Assembly: GCA_907165135.1 (NCBI GenBank)
Contig: OU015568.1
Span: forward strand, 7,448,501-7,512,500
Direction of reading: 5' to 3'
Length of the DNA: 64,000 nucleotides
Source: Oikopleura dioica
Lineage: Eukaryota; Chordata; Appendicularia; Copelata; Oikopleuridae
Shown: in pieces, positions 59,487 through 64,000 of the stretch
Layout of the letters: each line of letters begins with the position of its first letter
How positions within the stretch are numbered: the first letter of the stretch is position 1
Made by a program: the position numbers and the translations under genes
Notes under the pieces: model-generated
What the model saw: only the letters and a program-made list of their open reading frames with translations
What the model was told of the DNA's origin: nothing
Databases searched by the model: none

Positions 59487-60301
59487 ATGAAGGTTCTCGG
59501 AGCTTTTGCCGCCTTTGCCGCTGCTCAGGACACCGAATGGCCCGCTGCAAGCATGGAGCAAGTCTGCGGAGCCGTCAGAGAACTTCCCATGGCTGCCAAT
59601 CAGACTTGCGAAGTTACCCTCGCCGGTGATCTTCAAGCTCTCTGGGTCAACGCTGGCGGTTCTTTTGTCACCCAACCCAGTATCACTCGAAACAAGTGGT
59701 TCATCCACACCTACGAAGGCCACGGCGAAGAAGATGGAGTTCGATTCGTCAGCTGGTTCAAAATCCCCTTCGCCTGGCCATACCAGCTCAGAAACCCAAA
59801 ACTGACTCCCCAAGAAGTCAAGGACGCCTGCGGATCGTCTGAAGACATCGACATCGAATGCACGGACATCGGCGAAGGAAAGCAGGGACTCTTCATGGCT
59901 CCGTTCAATTTCGCTCCTGGAAACAACGATGGAACCTATGCTATTCCAGTAATCAATACCGCAGGTCACAAGAAGGACAACTTGTACACCTTTGAACTGA
60001 AGAACCAGAAGTACGACCCCGTCGCCATTACCGACATCGAACTCATGGGTAAGATTCTAAGGCGCCTACTTTTCCTTCTAAAGAATAATTTTTAGCCAAT
60101 GGAACCGTCATGGCCACTGCCCTCCTCAACGAAACCACCAACGAAGACACCGGCATTAGATACTCCGACGACGGCAAATTCGGCGTCATGCTCGAAGAAG
60201 ACTACCAAGGCGAACTTCTCTACATCACTTTCAAAAACAAAGACGCCGAAAACATGGAGTTCTTCGGCGGCGCTCAAGCATTCTATTCCTTCATTAATTA
60301 A
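59487..60301 (+). CDS. secreted protein of unknown family, about 255 aa
   Basis: Two exons (59487-60047 and 60096-60301, GT-AG). Signal peptide MKVLGAFAAFAAAQ, then a mature domain with regular beta-rich wording (NKWFIHTYEGHGEEDGVRF, WFKIPFAWPYQL, GKQGLFMAPFNFAPGNNDGT, LLYITFKNKDAENMEF). Only four Cys in the mature chain and two or three sequons (NQT, NGT, NET). No family recognised. Codon use is strongly biased to C-ending codons compared with its neighbours, and the gene has a good TATA box, a very short leader and an AATAAA about 55 bp after the stop, all suggesting high expression. House, gut or plasma roles are possible but not shown. Confidence 0.75.
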
Positions 60302-60436
60302 TCTTTCCAATAATTCTTCGTTCTACTGACGTTATTCCAAGCAAGGAAATATTTTGAGAATAAACAAAATACACTTGACTACAATAATAATCAATTCAAA
60401 CGATTTATTTTTGTTCGTCTATTTGATAATTGTAAC

Positions 60437-60850
60437 TCAATTAGCAGAGACATATTTAGCAACAATTTCATCATCAGTGACTTTTTCAACGCAATTTCTG
60501 ATGTAAAAGCAGCTTCGCCATTCATGAAAATGTTGATTTTTCCCGTTCCGGTGTAGTCCTTCATAAAGTTGTACCATTTTCCCGAACTTGCTTTTTGCTT
60601 GTCCATTTGAAGCCAAGCATAGTCTATTTTTAACTCGTCGAGTTTCTTGATCGTGTTTCTAAAATAATTATTTGAAAAAATAGACAAGCAAAAATACTCA
60701 CTTAGCAAAGAAGCAATAAGAATAGCCAGCAATAACCACCTCGTGTTGATCTAAAACTGCCTCCCATTCCTCTACAGATGGTATGCCTTCGATTTCAATA
60801 AGCGTTTCTTTTGCTGCAATCAATGAAAGAAAAACGGCAAGGAACTTCAT
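60437..60850 (-). CDS. secreted or ER thioredoxin/glutaredoxin-fold protein
   Basis: ATG 60850 opens with a signal peptide (MKFLAVFLSLIAAKE). SVEEWEAVLDQHEVVIAGYSYCFFAK follows: the usual WCxxC is YSYCFF, so only one Cys is kept (monothiol or inactive). After a short intron NTIKKLDELKIDYAWLQMDK and KINIFMNGEAAFTSEI follow, thioredoxin-like. Downstream the frame breaks: adding one A to an AAAAA run near 60482 would give ALKKVTDDEIVAKYVSAN and a stop at 60437, a natural end. Without it the protein runs to 60391 with an unlikely tail (KSLMMKLL). I take it as a homopolymer error. Function in the secretory pathway is inferred. Confidence 0.65.
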
Positions 60851-61099
60851 TTCTGGTTAGTTTTAGAGAAAATGGAACATAGACACGCTTATAAGCAAGC
60901 TTGAGAAAGGTCACGAAATTGACGCAAACTAAACAACCTTTTACGGTGACGAAAAACGGTTGGTTTAGAAAAAGGGAATTATGCAACAGAAAGTATTTAT
61001 TTGGGTCAGTTTCAACAAGTTGTCGGGAAGATAGTGGTGTCAGAAATGATTCATTGCAGGATTTTTTGAAGGATCAATATGGCACGTCAGGATTTTTAT

Positions 61100-63456
61100 T
61101 CAATTTACAACGGTTACTGTATCAAAGCTATCGTTGCTATACCGTCTTTGGTTTAGACGATAAGGTTCTTCGTACGCAGGTCCGTTGTTTGGCTCAACAT
61201 AGCCGATTTCAGAAGAAGCATTTTGAAAGCTATTTTGAAGAGGGACAACTCTGTCCCGGACAAGCAAATTCAATTCTTCGTTTCGATTATTGCTTTGGTT
61301 GACGTTTTCTTGGTTGTACTGGGCAGTGACATCTTCTGATATTCTCCTGCAGTTGTTGTTTTGCGGCTCACTTCTTGCACGCTGGGCTTTAAATGGTTTA
61401 AAAATTTAATTCTACCGATGAATAATATGAAAAAAATGATGAATAAACCAAGCCTGGAGTGATAAAGTTATACTCATCATCTTCTTCTGGCTTCAATTTT
61501 TCTTCGAGTTCTTCTGTCGTTGGATCAAAACCAATAACAAGAAGAATAAGGGAAATTATTCCGAGCGAGATCATTAATATCCCAAAGACAAAGAGGACCC
61601 ATTCCGCTGGAAGCATGCACTTTCCTTTCAAAAGATCGTTGAGGGGTACAGGTCCTATATGAAAGCTTTCGACTGAGCTCAAGGAAGAGCAGGAGTTGTC
61701 CAGCAATCGAGTTGAATAAGGTTCTGTAAATCTAGCATAAGATGGTGGGTCGAAATTTGAGACGCTTGATTTGACCCCTTGACTGAAGAAGAAATAATTT
61801 AATAAACAAAAATCGGTCTTGTTTGTCTTACAGTTGATCTGCTCCTTGCACGTATCGCCAAGAATGACGAGTGATCAACGATGTCAGAATAAGTTGAAGG
61901 GCCAAACTGATGAGTTGTATCATCTTCATCACTTCGAATACGTAGTAATTAATTCGCATAAAAAAGCCATATTCAGCGCATTGGCAGCAGATTTCATGGA
62001 ATTTTCGTCTTTTACTTGTTGGGTCTTTTTATCGAGGTCAGAAATTATTCCTAATAAGAGTACTCAAATATGACATTTTTGACCAGGCCTATTGACCATT
62101 GATTTCGGTAAAATTGAAAAAATGATGTTTTTGGAAACAATTTCATCTGAAAAGCGTGAAAAGCGCTCAGAATTCCGGGAAGAAGAAAGATGAATGTTGC
62201 GACGAGGTAGACGAAGTTCCATACGTGCGCATTTTGCCCAGGAACTAAATAGAAACTCTGAGTCAGTAGTGTTGACTTTGAGAGTCTTACATAAATAGCG
62301 AGTGTAGTAAAAATAGATAGCAAGGATGTTGATTCCACGAAGAAGCTCTGGAATAATTGGGTATTGGATGAGCAGTCGAAAGACAACTCGCCAGAATCGA
62401 CTGTTAGCAAACTTTTTCTGCTGTCCATCATCGTCTTTTCTTCCTACGTCGCGAGATTGGCTCACCAAAATCAGCGTAATGGTCAAAAGATGAAGGCCAA
62501 GTTGAATATATGCCAGGCCAAGAAAAAAAGCAGAAACAGTGGGGTCAGGATCAACAGCCATATCTTCCGACGTCGTGTACTCGTACCAAAGATAAACAGA
62601 AGGCCACACAACGAGAACGGGTTTCAAGCCAAAGAGAAGGCAAGCCATCCAGCTTTTAAATCCAAAATTTGAGATATTCCAGAGAATGTAAAACGCAGAG
62701 GCAGTGATTGACGAAGAAAGCATGAGAACTTGAAATATGGAGAACTGAAAAGTTTCCTTTTGCCACGGAATAATTCGAAAAGCGCGCAAATTTTTTGCTC
62801 TTAGAGAATTTTTTTATGGCTTTGTCGAGATAGTCCTTCTCCCCGCTTCTGAATCTTTCGTTCTTCATAGTGATAATTGAGACGGCTTCTGATGCATAAC
62901 TTGTCCGTTCGCAAGCGATTTCATAGTTTTCTCTTTTGCAGTTGCTATTTTCTTCTCCGAGAAAAACAACCTGACATCCGTTGGGATCGCAAGTTTCTTC
63001 GGAGCAAAAAGTTGAAGCCTTACAAGAATCACCTCCAATATTCTCCTCCCTTCTCTTCCTCTTTTTCTTTGTAGCCGGACATGTTGGCTCAGAAAGAGTA
63101 ATTGACTCTGAGACACCAAGAGGAATAAAGACTGGTTCTGGTCTCGGTCCTTTCATTGAGCGATCATCATCATCTTTTCTAGTGATGGAGCAGATGCATT
63201 TTTCTCTTTCATCTCCTGGAAGACTCGTTTTGGTACTTTGTAATTCAATTGTCGAACTGGCGTTGTAAATTGTCTGGAAACTATCTGAAGAACCATACGC
63301 ATCTCTTATTTCCTGAAGGACGTCTTCTATGATTTCATCGTATTTTTCACGCTGCTCGACAACAATTTTTAGCGAAAGTATTTCTCCTCCGTAGACGAGA
63401 AAAAGTTCAAAAACAAGAATATGTACATAATCAGAATTTCGGATACTGGCTCACAT
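61100..63456 (-). CDS. polytopic membrane protein of unknown family
   Basis: Exons from 63456 down: an N-terminal hydrophobic stretch (VHILVFELFLVYGGEIL), a long Cys- and Lys-containing loop (ATKKKRKRREENIG, CSEETCDPNGC), then many TMs: FSIFQVLMLSSSITASAFYI, KPVLVVWPSVYLW, AFFLGLAYIQLGLHLLTITL, FVYLVATFIFLLPGILSAF, MKMIQLISLALQLILTSL and VLFVFGILMISLGIISLILL. The cytosolic tail is acidic and Asn/Gln-rich (ENVNQSNNRNEE, VEPNNGPAYEEPYRL) with the stop at 61100, where TGAATAAAA combines stop and polyadenylation signal. Exon joins verified in phase: YTRYL|VPGQNAH, VIFE|RKFHEI, GADQL|QGVKSS. One join (FRSG|AKNLRAF near 62795-62840) needs a GG-AG intron. Beginning not found. I could not match it to a family; loose resemblance to XK-type proteins is not enough to name it. 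Confidence 0.65.
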
Positions 63457-63714
63457 CTGAAACAGCGGAGAAATTCAGCGGCTTTTAAAGGATAAATTTG
63501 TACACGCAAGCGAAAGGTAAATACGTTTATGACGGTCGACGTGAGTCAATGTCATCAAATAAGATATTCTCAATCAAAAAGGATAAAGCTCTTTTACGTG
63601 AATCAAGGTCAAATTAAATGAATATTTTATGAGTTAAATATGCGAAAGAAAATGGTATTCAATCATTTGATAATTTATAGGAAAATTTTATTTACAGCGA
63701 AAAGTGTGGATAAT

Positions 63715-64000
63715 TTAATCGATCCAAATACAGACATGACAGAGTCCAGAGTTCTTTCCGTCTTTTCCATCTCTTGGAACTCGATTGAGGCCCAGGTAAA
63801 TATCTTCGTCGAGAGGCTCGCTTTTTATCTTCTTATTGTTCATTCGGAACATCCATGGGTTCATTTTCGACCCACTGTGGCCATCATTATTAGAATACTA
63901 AAAAAACCTCTCTCAATAAAAAGTTATGATAGGGAACCCACCGAAAAGACTCGATCTTCCAGCGTTATATCATAAGTCGCTCCGTTCTCGTAGAAATTTC
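63715..64000 (-). CDS. 3' part of an unidentified gene, truncated by the window
   Basis: Two exons on the minus strand. From the window edge: NFYENGATYDITLEDRVFS, then a GT-AG intron ending TTTTTTTAG, then YSNNDGHSGSKMNPWMFRMN, EPLDEDIYLGLNRVPRDGK and CHVCIWID with the stop at 63715. AAATAAA follows about 25 bp later. No family recognised. The overlapping plus-strand frame is a shadow. Confidence 0.55.

Noticed and set aside
59460-59969. 169-aa minus-strand frame
   Set aside because: Shadow of the strongly codon-biased secreted gene; C-ending codons make long antisense frames.
60901-61302. 133-aa plus-strand frame
   Set aside because: Antisense of the last exon of the minus-strand polytopic gene, which reads QRARSEPQNNNCRR to a stop with AATAAA; the plus frame has no splice or promoter support.
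63640-63975. 111-aa plus-strand frame at the window end
   Set aside because: The minus strand gives two exons with a good GT-AG intron, a stop and AATAAA, which explains the region better.

Overview
The window is animal nuclear DNA, most probably from a larvacean (appendicularian) tunicate such as Oikopleura. The evidence is recognisable metazoan genes (LATS kinase, VGLUT, phenylalanine hydroxylase, CFAP58, RalGDS) packed into 64 kb, introns mostly of about 35-65 bp, very short intergenic gaps, AATAAA signals overlapping stop codons, and several introns that cannot use a GT donor (GA-AG, GC-AG, GG-AG), a trait described for Oikopleura dioica. The species is inferred from these traits and was not checked by a search.

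Layout, left to right: LATS/Warts kinase (+, 5'-truncated by the window edge); a small TATA-driven secreted protein (+); GTP-type PEPCK (+, with an apparent 1-bp frameshift); an EB1/MAPRE microtubule plus-end protein (-) carrying a 946-bp foldback transposon in its last intron; a ZIP zinc transporter (+); an 8.4-kb RalGDS-like Ral-GEF (-) with eight MITE copies in its introns; a Cys-rich, coiled-coil, probably secreted protein (+); a phospholipase-A2-like secreted protein lacking the catalytic His-Asp (+); a four-TM protein with a 2.6-kb intron made of transposons nested in transposons (+); a single-pass small protein (+); a vesicular glutamate transporter (+); a gene built of two tandem copies of a module I do not recognise (+); a coiled-coil protein and CFAP58 (+); an XK-related protein (+); an ABHD4-like hydrolase (-); a GNAT acetyltransferase (-); phenylalanine hydroxylase (-) directly downstream of a tiny two-exon gene; an EFCAB3-like EF-hand protein (-); a secreted protein with its own TATA box (+); a thioredoxin/glutaredoxin-fold secreted protein (-); an unrecognised polytopic membrane protein (-); and the 3' end of one more gene (-).

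The dominant non-genic feature is one MITE family, 23 copies or remnants. It has termini like CTGGGCTCGGCAACC, inner arms with CCTGAGTCAGGGTCT and two nested GCCGC hairpins, and makes 8-9 bp target duplications (hAT-like). At least 16 copies sit in introns. Each arm carries TGAGTCA/TGACTCA, the AP-1 consensus. In two genes (ABHD4-like and EB1) an 8-bp target duplication spans an exon-intron junction and so duplicates a splice site. A second hAT-like foldback element and a young LTR element with identical 196-bp LTRs have inserted into one MITE copy.

Likely groupings: the coiled-coil gene and CFAP58 lie head-to-tail 267 bp apart and may both be ciliary. The tiny gene and PAH are 103 bp apart on one strand and could be an operon. 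The other neighbours show no shared pathway.
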